64,000 nucleotides of DNA from Phytohabitans suffuscus (GTDB taxonomy: Bacteria > Actinomycetota > Actinomycetes > Mycobacteriales > Micromonosporaceae), in assembly GCF_011764565.1 (NCBI RefSeq), contig NZ_AP022871.1:7502320-7566319 (forward strand), read 5' to 3'. The position numbers were made by a program, and so were the translations under genes. Positions 1 to 9,151 of the stretch are shown here, piece by piece. Numbering within the stretch: position 1 is the first letter of the stretch; every line of letters starts with the position of its first letter. The notes beneath the pieces are model-generated. The model did no database searches. It saw only the letters and a list, made by a program, of their open reading frames with translations, and was not told where the DNA came from.

Positions 1-1
1 G

Positions 2-2488
2 GACTGCGCCGAAGGCGACCTCGAACTGGCTCTGCGTGGCGCGAAGGCGGCCCTGGCCGGCCCGTCGAACCGGCGGTTCGTCCTGGTCCAGCACGGCAGG
101 GGCGCGGCCGGGTTGGCCAAGACGCTGCACCTGGAGTCGCCCCGGACCCGGGTCACCGTGGTCCACCTGGCCACCGGTGACCAGGCGGTGGCCCGGGTGA
201 CGGCCGAGACCGCCGCGACGGAGTCCTTCGCCGAGGTGTTCTACGACGCGGACGGTGTCCGCCGTACCCCGACGCTCCGGGCGCTGCCCTTCGACCCGGC
301 CCGCACCGTCCCCGCCCTCGCGGCGCAGGACGTACTGCTGGTCACCGGCGGCGGCAAGGGCATCACGGCCGAGTGCGCCATGGCGATGGCCCAGGACAGC
401 GGGGCCAGGCTCGCGCTGCTGGGCCGTTCCGACCCGGCCCGCGACACCGAGCTGGCGGCCAACCTCCAGCGGATGGCGCAGGCGGGCATCACCGTCGAGT
501 ACGCGCGGGCCGACGTCACCGACGCCGGGTCGGTCAGGCACGCGGTGGCCGCGCTGACCGCGGCGCTCGGCCCGGTCACCGCGGTACTGCACGGCGCCGG
601 CCGCAACGAACCGGCATCGCTGCTCACCCTGGAGACCGAGGCGGTCGCCCGCACGTTCGCCCCCAAGATCGGCGGGTTGCGGGCGGTGCTGGACGCCGTC
701 GATCCGCGGCGGGTACGGCTGCTGGTCACTCTGGGCAGCATCATCGGCCGCGCCGGTCTGCCCGGCGAGGCCCACTACGCGACGGCGAACGAATGGCTGG
801 ACGACGCCACCGCCGAGTTCGGCCGGCGCAATCCGCACTGCCGCACGCTGTGCCTGGAGTGGTCGGTGTGGTCCGGCGTCGGCATGGGCGAACGGCTGGA
901 CGTGGTCGAGACGCTCGGCCGCGACGGGGTCAGCGCCATCGCACCGGACCAGGGGATCGCCGTGCTGCGTCGGCTGCTGGCCGACCCGGACGCGCCGGGC
1001 ACGGTGGTCATCAGCGGCCGGACCCACGGCATCGACACGATCGGCTACGCCGAGCCGGAGCTGCCGCTGCTGCGCTTCGTCGACCGCCCGCTGGTGCGCT
1101 ACCACGGCGTGGAGCTCGTCTGCGAGGTCGAGCTGAGCGCGGGGAGCGATCCGTACCTGGCCGATCACCTGCTCGACGGCAACCAGCTCTTCCCGGCGGT
1201 GCTCGGCATGGAGGCCATGGCGCAGGTCGCCGCGGCCGTCACCGGTGAGACCACGGCGCCGGTCGTCGAGAACGTCGAGTTCCTCCGGCCGATCGTCGTG
1301 CCGGTGCACGGCAGCACCCGCATCCGGGTCGCGGCGGTGGTCACCGGTCCGGACACCGTCGAGGTCGCGCTGCACAGCGAGGAGACCGGCTTCGATGCGG
1401 ACCACTTCCGCGGCCGGTTGCGCTTCGCGCCGGCGACCCCGGCCGCGGGAGCGCCCGAGCAGATCGAGCCGGGGCTGCCCGAGGTGCCGCTCGACCCGGC
1501 GACCGACCTCTACGGGCCGGTCCTGTTCCAGGGACGCCGGTTCCGGCGCCTGCGGACCTACCACCTCGCCGCGGCCCGCGACGTGGACGCCACCGTGGCG
1601 GCCGACGCCTCGACCGACTGGTTCGCGGCCTACCTGCCGTCCACACTGCTGCTCGGCGATCCGGGCGTGCGGGACGCGATGATGCACGGCAACCAGGTCT
1701 GCGTGCCGGACGCGACGTTGCTGCCGCAGGGGATCGAGCGGATCGTGCCGGCCGGTGCGGCCATGTTCGACGCCGGCTCGCTGCGCTTCCGCGCCACCGA
1801 GCGCTCGCGGGACGGGGACACCTACGTCTACGACATCGCGTTGCGCGACGCGGCCGGCACGGTCGTCGAACGCTGGGAGGGCCTGCGGCTGCGCGCGGTA
1901 CGCAAGCTGGACGGTTCGGGGCCCTGGCATCCGGTCCTGCTCGGTTCCTACCTGGAACGGGCGGCGCACGACCTGCTGGGGTCCGCGGTCGCGGTCGCGG
2001 TCGAACCGGCGCCGGACGGGCCGGCCAGGTCGACCACCACCGTCGCGGTCGGTCGGGCGCTGGGTGGGCCGGCGAAGGTCCGGTACACGAAGGACGGTGA
2101 GCCCTGGGTCGCCGGCAAGCGGAACGTGTCGGCCAGTTCGGCGACCGGTATCGCCTTGTGCGTCTCGGCCCCGGACCAGGTCGGCTGCGCGGTCGCGCCG
2201 GTGGCCGGCCGGACTGCGCGGGACTGGGCCGACCGACTTGGCTCGCACGTGGAGCTGGCGCACCTCCTCGCGCGGGCCGCCGACGAACCGCTCGACGCCG
2301 CGGCGACCCGGGTTCAGGTCGCCCTGGGCTGCCTGCCCGGCGCCGGCGAGTGGCGCCTGATCACGGCCGAGCCGGCCGGCTGGGTCGTGCTCGGACGCGG
2401 CGACCAGCGGGTGGCCACCTTCGTCACCCGGGTGTCCGGGGTACCGGACAGGGTCGCCGTGGCCATTCTCAGCGGAGGGCGTGGATAG
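2..2488 (+). CDS. pksE: Enediyne iterative polyketide synthase, C-terminal part (KR-DH-PPTase-like); 5' end outside window
   Basis: The reading frame is open from the left edge, so the KS, AT and ACP domains expected for this family lie upstream. The visible part starts with a ketoreductase: the nucleotide-binding motif VTGGGKGIT is near nt 340-366, with catalytic Ser in TLGSIIG and Tyr in HYATANEW near nt 730-790. A dehydratase follows, with HLLDGNQLFP near nt 1165 and Asp in VRDAMMHGNQ near nt 1670. The last ~180 residues align with the family's C-terminal phosphopantetheinyl transferase but have lost its catalytic residues: the Mg-binding D-x-E is GCAVAP, and the usual W-x-x-E-x-L-x-K reads QVALGCLPG. 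PksE makes the linear polyene precursor of the enediyne core. TEBC starts 3 nt after the stop. The PksE assignment is very secure; loss of PPTase activity is inferred from residues. Confidence 0.93.
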   Translation, partial: DCAEGDLELALRGAKAALAGPSNRRFVLVQHGRGAAGLAKTLHLESPRTRVTVVHLATGDQAVARVTAETAATESFAEVFYDADGVRRTPTLRALPFDPARTVPALAAQDVLLVTGGGKGITAECAMAMAQDSGARLALLGRSDPARDTELAANLQRMAQAGITVEYARADVTDAGSVRHAVAALTAALGPVTAVLHGAGRNEPASLLTLETEAVARTFAPKIGGLRAVLDAVDPRRVRLLVTLGSIIGRAGLPGEAHYATANEWLDDATAEFGRRNPHCRTLCLEWSVWSGVGMGERLDVVETLGRDGVSAIAPDQGIAVLRRLLADPDAPGTVVISGRTHGIDTIGYAEPELPLLRFVDRPLVRYHGVELVCEVELSAGSDPYLADHLLDGNQLFPAVLGMEAMAQVAAAVTGETTAPVVENVEFLRPIVVPVHGSTRIRVAAVVTGPDTVEVALHSEETGFDADHFRGRLRFAPATPAAGAPEQIEPGLPEVPLDPATDLYGPVLFQGRRFRRLRTYHLAAARDVDATVAADASTDWFAAYLPSTLLLGDPGVRDAMMHGNQVCVPDATLLPQGIERIVPAGAAMFDAGSLRFRATERSRDGDTYVYDIALRDAAGTVVERWEGLRLRAVRKLDGSGPWHPVLLGSYLERAAHDLLGSAVAVAVEPAPDGPARSTTTVAVGRALGGPAKVRYTKDGEPWVAGKRNVSASSATGIALCVSAPDQVGCAVAPVAGRTARDWADRLGSHVELAHLLARAADEPLDAAATRVQVALGCLPGAGEWRLITAEPAGWVVLGRGDQRVATFVTRVSGVPDRVAVAILSGGRG

Positions 2489-2491
2489 ACC

Positions 2492-2917
2492 GTGGAGGAG
2501 AAGTACTACGAGTACCGCCACACCGTGGGGTTCGAGGAAACCAACATGGTGGGCAACGTCTACTACGTCAACTATCTGCGTTGGCAGGGACGGTGCCGGG
2601 AGATGTTCCTCAAGGACCACGCCCCGTCGGTCCTCGAAGACCTCCAGCATGACCTGAAGCTGTTCACCCTCAAGGTCGACTGCGAGTTCTTCGCCGAGAT
2701 CACCGCGTTCGACCAGCTCTCCATCCGCATGCGACTGACCGAGCTGGCCCAGACGCAGCTGCAGTTCAGCTTCGACTACGTGCGGCTGGGCAAGGACGGG
2801 GAGACGCTCGTCGCCCGCGGCAACCAACGGATCGCCTGCATGCGAGGGCCCAACGCCCGGACGACCCCGGCCCGCGTGCCGGAGGCGTTGGCCAAGGCTT
2901 TACAGCCCTATTCCTAG
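2492..2917 (+). CDS. tebC: TEBC-type enediyne hotdog thioesterase
   Basis: A 141-aa single-domain hotdog-fold thioesterase of the kind that always accompanies enediyne PKS genes. It releases the polyene or an early intermediate from the PksE acyl carrier protein. The hallmark segment NMVGNVYYVNYLRW lies at about residues 18-31 and is followed by CREMFLKDHAP. Length matches the family. The GTG start is 3 nt past the pksE stop, and a GGAGGG ribosome site lies inside the end of pksE, so the two genes are probably translationally coupled. No anomalies seen. Confidence 0.95.
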   Translation: MEEKYYEYRHTVGFEETNMVGNVYYVNYLRWQGRCREMFLKDHAPSVLEDLQHDLKLFTLKVDCEFFAEITAFDQLSIRMRLTELAQTQLQFSFDYVRLGKDGETLVARGNQRIACMRGPNARTTPARVPEALAKALQPYS

Positions 2918-2953
2918 GCGGCCCCATCCCTGAGCGGCCCACGGGAGGCGAAT

Positions 2954-3535
2954 GTGGAAACGCCCCAGCTAGCCAACGGCACCGTGCTCGAAAAGGCATT
3001 CCTGCGACGCGTACTCGGTGCGTTCGCCACCGGGGTCACCGTGGTGACGGCGGGCGGAGAGTTTCCGCACGGCATGACCGCCAACTCCTTCACCTCGGTG
3101 TCCCTCGACCCGCCACTGATTCTGGTCTGTGTCGGGCGGGACGCCTTGATGCACGGCGTCCTGACCCGGCAGAGCACATTCGCGGTGTCGATCCTGGCCG
3201 CCGACCAGACCGAGGTGGCGCGGTACTTCGCCGACAAGCGGCGGCCGGTCGGCCGCACCGAGTTCGACACCGTGTCGTGGTCTCCCGGGCCCCACAGCGG
3301 CGCACCCCTCATCGACGGGGCACTGGCCCACCTCGAATGCGAGGTGGCGCACCGCCACGAGGCGGGCGACCACACGATCTACGTCGGTCGGCTGCTGTCC
3401 CTGTCGCGCCGACCCGGTGACGACGCGCTGCTGTTCCTCAACGGCCAGTTCCTGCGCACCGATCGGCGGGCGGATCCGGCGCTGGCCGGCTCGACAGCGC
3501 CGCCGCGCCGGCCCGGACCCGCCGGCGCCGCATAG
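2954..3535 (+). CDS. Flavin reductase (SgcE6-like, FMN-binding split barrel)
   Basis: A 193-aa NAD(P)H:flavin oxidoreductase of the HpaC/SgcE6 type. FAFATGVTVVT-like and GMTANSFTSVSLDPP segments (about residues 20-56) form the flavin-binding split barrel. In the C-1027 pathway the relative SgcE6 supplies reduced flavin to two-component monooxygenases. Here it could serve the acyl-CoA-dehydrogenase-fold hydroxylases at 39.4-41.9 kb. The start is GTG after GGGAGG; the ATG two bases earlier is in another frame. The C-terminal ~25 residues are Ala/Pro/Arg-rich and probably disordered. Confidence 0.88.
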   Translation: METPQLANGTVLEKAFLRRVLGAFATGVTVVTAGGEFPHGMTANSFTSVSLDPPLILVCVGRDALMHGVLTRQSTFAVSILAADQTEVARYFADKRRPVGRTEFDTVSWSPGPHSGAPLIDGALAHLECEVAHRHEAGDHTIYVGRLLSLSRRPGDDALLFLNGQFLRTDRRADPALAGSTAPPRRPGPAGAA

Positions 3536-3673
3536 GGCGGGACTAGGGCGGGACTCACCGAGCACTGCGCGAGAAGACGCATATTTGCTGCCATCCGATG
3601 ATTTTTACGGCAGTACAGGCTGCCACTCCATTCGGCGTCGATCGGCGCCGCCCCGTCTAGTGAAGGGGATCTG

Positions 3674-5635
3674 ATGCGATCGAGCCCACTCGCTGTGGTC
3701 CGCCGACTCGCCCCAGCTCTATTCGTCATCGTCCTGGCCAGCACGCTGTTCGTGGTGGCTCAGCGGCCTTCGGTGTCGGCGGCCAGCCGGGAAGCCCTGT
3801 CGTCGCAGTTCCGGTTTACGGAAATGCCTATCGCGCTGCCGGACGACCTTCCGCACAAGTCGATCCGGGTCGTCAACCCGCGGTACGAGCACATCAAGTC
3901 GTGGATCTCGTCGGTCGGCGCCGCCATCTCCGTCAACGACCTGAACGGTCAGGGTGTGGCGAACGACCTGTGCCTGGTGGACACGCGGTCCGACGCGGCC
4001 ATCGTCACCCCGGCCCCGGCCGGCGGCGAGGGCTACGCGCCGTTCGTGCTGGACCCGGCCCCGCTGCCGATGTCCGACATCATCGCGCCGATGGGCTGCG
4101 TCCCCGGTGACTTCAACGGCGACGGCTGGACCGACCTGCTGGTCTACTACTGGGGTCGTACCCCCGTGATCTTCCTGCATCGGGGCCAGCCGGGCCCGCT
4201 GAGCCTGGCCAGCTACCAGCCCACTGAGGTGATCGCACCGTCCACCGCGCCCGACGGCACCTACAAGGGCATGCAGTGGAACACCAACGCCGTCGCGGTA
4301 GCGGACTTCGACGGTGACGGGCACCCCGATCTCGGTGTGTTCAACTACTTCCCCGAGACCGGCGTGCTGGATCCCAACGGGCAGCCCAACGTCACCATGA
4401 ACCACTCCATGTCCCGGGCGACCAATGCCGGTGGGGCGCACATCCTGCGGTGGAACGGGGCGACCGCCAGCTCGGTCTCCTTCAAGGAGCAGCCGGCCAT
4501 CGATCCCCGCTACGCGACCGGCTGGACGCTGGGCGCCAGCTCGGCCGACCTGGACGGCGACCTGTTGCCCGAGCTCTACCTGGCCAACGACTTCGGCCAG
4601 GACCGCATGTTCCACAACCGGTCGACCCCGGGCAACATCAAGTTCGCCCTGGTGGACGCCGAGCGGGATCCCTTGACTCCCAAGTCCCTGGTCGTGGGGC
4701 ACGACTCGTTCAAGGGCATGGGCGTCGACTTCGGCGACCTGCGGGGCGAGGGCAGGTTCGACGCGTTCGTCAGCAACATCACCACCGCCTGGGGGCTGGA
4801 GGAGAGCAACCTGGTGTTCCTGAACACCGCGAGCGGCCCGGCCGACGCCAAGGCGAAGCTCGCCAAGGGCATCGCGCCTTTCCACAACGAGGCCGGCAAG
4901 CTCGACATGGCCTGGACCGGCTGGGCGTGGGACGTCAAGATGGCCGACTTCGACAACAGCGGCCGCCTGGCCGTCGTGCAGGCCGTCGGTTTCATCCAGG
5001 GCAACATCAACCGGTTCAACTGGTTGCAGGAACTGGCCATGAGCAACGACATGCTGCTGGCGAACCCGGACATGTGGCCCAAGGCCGTGCCGGGTGACGA
5101 CATCGCCGGGCGCGAGCCCATGGCGTTCTGGGCGCGCCACGAAAGCGGCCGGTACGTGAACCTCAGCGCCGACCTCGGCCTGGACGCGACGACACCGACC
5201 CGGGGCGTGGCGGTCGGCGACACCGACGGCGACGGCGGGCAGGACTTCGCCATCGCCCGCCAGTGGGGGCAGCCGGCCTACTACCGCAACGGCAACAGCG
5301 GCGACGGCGACTTCGTGGGCCTGCGGCTGTACCGGCCGGCCACGGGCGGCGCGGCGGCCGGACCGATCGGCACCCCGGCCTACGGCGCCCAGGTCATGCT
5401 GACCACGGCCGACGGCCGGCGGCAGGTCGGCCAGCTCGACGGTGGCGGCGGCCACTCCGGCAAGCGGAGCTTCGACGTGTTCTTCGGCCTCGGTGACGCG
5501 GGCTCGCAACCGGTGTCGGCCGAGATCTGCTGGCGGGACGTGAACGGGACCACCCACAAGCAGACGGTCAATCTGACCGCCGGTTGGCACCACCTGATGC
5601 TGACCGACAAGGTCGAGGAGGTATCGGCGAGATGA
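3674..5635 (+). CDS. unbV: UnbV, secreted FG-GAP/ASPIC enediyne biosynthesis protein
   Basis: A 653-aa protein of the conserved enediyne warhead cassette. An N-terminal export signal is visible: RR at residues 10-11, a hydrophobic stretch at about 15-30, then a small-residue region. At least five calcium-loop-like FG-GAP repeats follow (GDFNGDGWTD, ADFDGDGHPD, ADLDGDLLPE, ADFDNSGR, GDTDGDGGQD), and the last ~100 residues match the UnbV/ASPIC module. The length fits UnbV of other clusters. UnbV is tightly conserved with PksE, but its biochemical role is unsettled. Its stop overlaps the unbU start as ATGA, so the two are coupled. A GAAGGGG ribosome site precedes the start. Confidence 0.93.
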   Translation: MRSSPLAVVRRLAPALFVIVLASTLFVVAQRPSVSAASREALSSQFRFTEMPIALPDDLPHKSIRVVNPRYEHIKSWISSVGAAISVNDLNGQGVANDLCLVDTRSDAAIVTPAPAGGEGYAPFVLDPAPLPMSDIIAPMGCVPGDFNGDGWTDLLVYYWGRTPVIFLHRGQPGPLSLASYQPTEVIAPSTAPDGTYKGMQWNTNAVAVADFDGDGHPDLGVFNYFPETGVLDPNGQPNVTMNHSMSRATNAGGAHILRWNGATASSVSFKEQPAIDPRYATGWTLGASSADLDGDLLPELYLANDFGQDRMFHNRSTPGNIKFALVDAERDPLTPKSLVVGHDSFKGMGVDFGDLRGEGRFDAFVSNITTAWGLEESNLVFLNTASGPADAKAKLAKGIAPFHNEAGKLDMAWTGWAWDVKMADFDNSGRLAVVQAVGFIQGNINRFNWLQELAMSNDMLLANPDMWPKAVPGDDIAGREPMAFWARHESGRYVNLSADLGLDATTPTRGVAVGDTDGDGGQDFAIARQWGQPAYYRNGNSGDGDFVGLRLYRPATGGAAAGPIGTPAYGAQVMLTTADGRRQVGQLDGGGGHSGKRSFDVFFGLGDAGSQPVSAEICWRDVNGTTHKQTVNLTAGWHHLMLTDKVEEVSAR

Positions 5636-6680
5636 CGGCGCAGGAACGCGTCGCGACCAGCGACGGGCGGGACGGGAACCACCTTTCCGCCACCATCACC
5701 CTCCCGCCCGCCAAGGCGGTGCCGATGCCGCCGGTGCTGCAGGCCGCGGCGGACAAGCGAGACACCCGACCGCCGCGAGTGGACGGTCGCGACCCGCGGT
5801 ACCTGGCGCTGCGCAACTTCGCCATCTCGATGAGCATCTTCAACATCCTGGGGTACACGATCCTCGGGTTCGAGCAGCCGTGGGCCTGGCCGTTCTTCGC
5901 CCTGGCCATCGGTCTGGGGCTGGAGATCGTGATCGCGCTCATCGCGGCCTGGGCCAGCAGGAGCATGCCGGCCTTCGCGGGACACGGTGCCTGGGGGTGT
6001 ACACGTTCCTCCTACCGGCCTACATCACCACGCTCGCGGTCAACATGCTGATGTACGCGAACGACCGGTTCTGGCCGATCGCCTTCGCCGTGGTCGTCGC
6101 GGTGGGCCAGAAGGCGGTCCTGATCGCACCGATCAAGGGCCGTTGGCGGCACTTCATGAACCCGTCGAACTTCGGCATCACCACGACCCTGGTCCTGTTC
6201 TCCTGGGTCAACATCGCCCCGCCGTACCACTTCACCGAGCACGTACCCGACGTGTTCCGGATCATGATCCCGATCATCCTGCTGACGGCCGGTACGGTTC
6301 TCAACGGCGTACTGACCAAGAAGGTGCCGCTGATCCTCGGCTGGGTCGGCGCGTTCGTCATCCAGGCCCTGATCCGGCACTTCGTCTGGGACGTCGCCCT
6401 GTGGGCCGCGCTGGCGCCGATGACCGGTGTGGCGTTCCTGCTCTACACCAACTACATGGTGACCGACCCCGGTACCACCCCGAGCAAACCGCGTGACCAG
6501 TTCATGTTCGGGATGAGCGTGGGTGTCGTGTACGGCGTGCTGATGATCTTCAACGTCGTGTACACCCTGTTCTTCGCGACGACCCTGGTCTGCCTGGCCC
6601 GGGGCCTGTTGTGGTGGATGAAGTGGCTGCGGGAACGCCGCGGCAAAGAGGTCGCGGCCGCCCCGGCGCCCGCGGGTTGA
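5632..6680 (+). CDS. unbU: UnbU, integral membrane enediyne biosynthesis protein (split by a one-base deletion)
   Basis: A polytopic membrane protein of the warhead cassette; about 350 aa once repaired. The first ~120 residues (with the hydrophobic stretch PWAWPFFALAIGLGLEIVI) are in the frame of the ATG at 5632. The rest (VYTFLLPAYITTLAVNMLMY, WRHFMNPSNFGITTTLVLF and more hydrophobic segments) is in the next frame. Adding one G to the run at 5993-5997 joins the halves as GHGAWGVYTFLLPAYIT, with no other change. WRHFMNPSNFGIT is typical of UnbU. As read, translation would stop at 6051. A sequencing error is the simplest explanation. The start overlaps unbV. The third cassette gene, unbL, is not in the window. 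Confidence 0.86.
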
Positions 6681-6692
6681 CCCTGGCCGGAC

Positions 6693-7442
6693 ATGCCCGG
6701 GGTTTCGATGGCATCCACTGACTGTCGAGTGTGGTGGATCGACCCGAAAGACGCTCCAGGCTGGTGGGAGGAGCTGCTCAGCGAGCCGGAACGGGCCCGC
6801 GCTGACTCCTTCCACCAGCCGGCGGCACGACGACGCTTCACGGTGGCCACCGCGCTTCTCAAGCTCGCGGTGGCCACCTCGGCCGGTGGCGATCCGTTCG
6901 ACGTCGAGCTTCGCCGGCGGTGCCCGGACTGCCGGCGGCCGCACGGGCGCCCCGAGGTCGCCGGCGGCACACCGCACGTCTCCATCTCGCATTCCGGTGA
7001 CCGGGTGGGGGTCGCGCTGTGCGCGGACGGGCCGGTCGGGGTGGATGTCGAGCAGGTGACCCCCGACGTCGACGTGGAGAGCATGCTGCGGTTCGTGCTC
7101 GGCGAGGCCGAGCGCGCGGCTTTCGGCGGCATCCGGGGCGAGCGGGCCCGGCTGGAGGCGTTCCTGCGCTGCTGGACGCGGAAAGAGTCGGTGCTGAAGG
7201 CGACCGGCGACGGGCTGCGGGTTCCGATGACGGACGTGACGTTGGGGGGACCGCACGAGCGGGCCCGGCTGATCGGCTTCACCGGCCGCCCGGAGCTGGT
7301 CGGGACGGCACAGATCGCCGACCTGCGTCCCGGAGCGGGATACGTCGGGGCGGTCACGGTGCTGTCACCCCGGCCCGTACGGGTCTGGGAGCTGGACGGA
7401 GCGGACGCGTTCGTCACCGCCGCCCGGCCGGCGGACGGGTGA
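6693..7442 (+). CDS. Free-standing Sfp-type 4'-phosphopantetheinyl transferase
   Basis: A 249-aa enzyme that transfers phosphopantetheine from CoA to carrier proteins. All motifs are intact: HVSISHS at residues 95-101, Mg-binding GVDVE at 116-120, and WTRKESVLKA with W161, E165 and K169. A CPDC pair at 77-80 is common in actinomycete members. It lies 12 nt after unbU, in the same operon. Because the PPTase-like end of PksE lacks these residues, this enzyme probably activates the PksE carrier protein and also the many NRPS T domains in the window. An in-frame ATG at 6708 is an alternative start. Confidence 0.93.
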   Translation: MPGVSMASTDCRVWWIDPKDAPGWWEELLSEPERARADSFHQPAARRRFTVATALLKLAVATSAGGDPFDVELRRRCPDCRRPHGRPEVAGGTPHVSISHSGDRVGVALCADGPVGVDVEQVTPDVDVESMLRFVLGEAERAAFGGIRGERARLEAFLRCWTRKESVLKATGDGLRVPMTDVTLGGPHERARLIGFTGRPELVGTAQIADLRPGAGYVGAVTVLSPRPVRVWELDGADAFVTAARPADG

Positions 7443-7545
7443 CCGCGAACGGCACAGCGGAAGAGGGGCCGGGCGCGGTGTGCGTGCCACTCTCGGGTGC
7501 AACCGCGTCGGTCCGGCCGGCGCCGACGAAAGACGGTGGAAACCC

Positions 7546-8100
7546 GTGGCGCACATCGATCTGGGATTGGACGAGACCCGATTCCCCGGAATCACCGGGC
7601 TCATGGCCTTCCGGCCGGAGACGGCGCGACCGCTGAACGACCTCGCCAACGTGCTGCTGTTCGAGCCCAACTCCCTGTCCCGGGGCGACCGCGAGCTGAT
7701 CGCGGCGTACGTGTCCGGCCTCAACGAATGCTCCTTCTGCCGCGACTCGCACTCGGCCTTCGCGGCGGTCCAGCTGCCGGGCGGTTCGGAGCTGGTGTCC
7801 AAGGTGCGCGCGGATCCCGGATCGGCGCCGATCTCCGAGCGGATGAAGGCGCTGCTGCGCATCGCCGAGGCGGTGCGGCGGAGCGGGCGGCAGGTGACCG
7901 AGGCGTTGGTGGATCAGGCCAGGGCGGCCGGCGCGACCGATGTCGAGATCCACGACGCGGTGCTGATCGCCGCGGCCTTCTGCATGTTCAACCGCTACGT
8001 CGACGGGCTGGGAACCCTGGCCGGCAAGGACAGCAGCCGGTATGCCGCGATGGCGCAGCACGTCGCCGCGGTCGGCTACGGCGCGACCCCGGCCTCCTGA
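7546..8100 (+). CDS. AhpD-like / carboxymuconolactone decarboxylase family protein
   Basis: About 184 aa, starting at GTG 7546; the frame is open further upstream without a better ribosome site. The AhpD-type redox motif is ECSFCRDSH, with C62, C65 and H69. The family includes alkylhydroperoxidase-like thiol peroxidases. Its place between the PPTase and an SCP2-like gene in an enediyne operon suggests a protective or redox role against a reactive product, but this is inferred from context only. Confidence 0.82.
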   Translation: MAHIDLGLDETRFPGITGLMAFRPETARPLNDLANVLLFEPNSLSRGDRELIAAYVSGLNECSFCRDSHSAFAAVQLPGGSELVSKVRADPGSAPISERMKALLRIAEAVRRSGRQVTEALVDQARAAGATDVEIHDAVLIAAAFCMFNRYVDGLGTLAGKDSSRYAAMAQHVAAVGYGATPAS

Positions 8101-8127
8101 ATCCGTTACCAGACAGGAGATCCGGCC

Positions 8128-8574
8128 ATGAGTCCAATCGACACCAGTCCCCTTATCGACCGGCTCGCCTTCGCCCGGCAGGTCAAGGCCGCGTCCGACA
8201 GCGAGCTGCTGGCCCTGATGCGGTCGCCGCGCCGCGCCTCGATCGTGAACGACATCGTCGCGGACCTGCCGGCGGTCTTCCTCGCCGACCGGGCCGGCGA
8301 CCTCGACGCGGTGGTGCACTGGAAGGTGACCGGGCGCCCCGACGGCGGCACCGACACGCTGGAGCTGGTCATCACGCGGGGAACGCTGACGGTGTCGCAG
8401 CAGCCGACCCGCACGCCCCGCCTGACCCTGACCCTCGGTCCGGCCGACTTCCTGAAGATGGTCACCGGCAACGCCAATCCCAAGCTGCTGTTTCTGCGGG
8501 GCCGCATGAAAGCCCGTGGCGACCTGGGACTCACGGCACGGTTTCCGAGCCTGTTCGGCACACCGAGGCCGTAG
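8128..8574 (+). CDS. SCP2 sterol-binding-like protein
   Basis: A 148-aa protein with the alternating strand-helix pattern of SCP2-like lipid-binding domains: hydrophobic DAVVHWKVTG near the middle, then TLELVITRGTLTVS, DFLKMVTGNANPKLLFLRGRMKARGDL at the end (cited here in part), and a final short helix. It may bind a hydrophobic intermediate, but no substrate can be read from sequence. CAGGAGAT precedes the ATG. It sits between the AhpD-like gene and the GMC pair, probably in one transcript. Confidence 0.75.
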   Translation: MSPIDTSPLIDRLAFARQVKAASDSELLALMRSPRRASIVNDIVADLPAVFLADRAGDLDAVVHWKVTGRPDGGTDTLELVITRGTLTVSQQPTRTPRLTLTLGPADFLKMVTGNANPKLLFLRGRMKARGDLGLTARFPSLFGTPRP

Positions 8575-8584
8575 GGGAACCCAC

Positions 8585-9151
8585 GTGGACGATTTCGAGG
8601 GCCTGTCGGCGGACCAGGTGATGACCCTGGAGGCGTACGCCGACACGATTATCCCGGGCGAGCGGCGCGGTCCGACCGACCGGGCGGTGGCCGGCGCGGC
8701 GGACGGCGGCGGCGCGGTCGCTTCCGGAGCTGTGGAACTGATGCTCTCGCCGGAGGGCGGCCTGGCCGGCGTCCTGGACAGCCTGGCCGAAGGGCTCAAC
8801 GAGCACGCGCGCGACTACGCGGCGCGGACCGGACTGGACCCCGATCCGGCCGTGCCGCCCTTCGTGGCGCTGGAGTTCGCCGACCGGGTCGCGCTCGCCC
8901 AGGAGCTGCTGGGGCCGGGTCACCCGGAGCAGGACCTGTGGGTCGCGCTGGCCATGTTCAGCACCATGGCCTGGGACACCGGCGCGCACATGCACACGGT
9001 CGACGCCATGGCGGCGGGCCATCCGGGCCTGACCGCGATGGGCTTCATGCCGCCGGACCCGGACGGCGTCTGGCGCTTTCCCCGATTTTCGTACGGCCGT
9101 GCCCTCGCCGCGCTTCACCCGCGGACGACCCCGAGAGGAGATCCGCAGTGA
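8585..9151 (+). CDS. Small partner protein of the GMC oxidoreductase (gluconate 2-dehydrogenase subunit 3-like / DUF5987-like)
   Basis: A 188-aa protein with no catalytic motif that I recognise. LSADQVMTLEAYADTIIPG near the N terminus and the conserved aromatic C terminus DGVWRFPRFSYGRALA resemble the small subunits or chaperones that precede membrane-associated GMC dehydrogenases. The stop overlaps the GTG of the next gene (GTGA), as expected for a stoichiometric partner. The start chosen is GTG 8585. The exact family name is from memory and less certain than the pairing with the GMC gene. Confidence 0.6.
   Translation: MDDFEGLSADQVMTLEAYADTIIPGERRGPTDRAVAGAADGGGAVASGAVELMLSPEGGLAGVLDSLAEGLNEHARDYAARTGLDPDPAVPPFVALEFADRVALAQELLGPGHPEQDLWVALAMFSTMAWDTGAHMHTVDAMAAGHPGLTAMGFMPPDPDGVWRFPRFSYGRALAALHPRTTPRGDPQ

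Noticed and set aside
3719..5593. Long minus-strand open frame opposite unbV
   Set aside because: No domain or ribosome site; unbV on the other strand has a signal sequence and repeated FG-GAP motifs.
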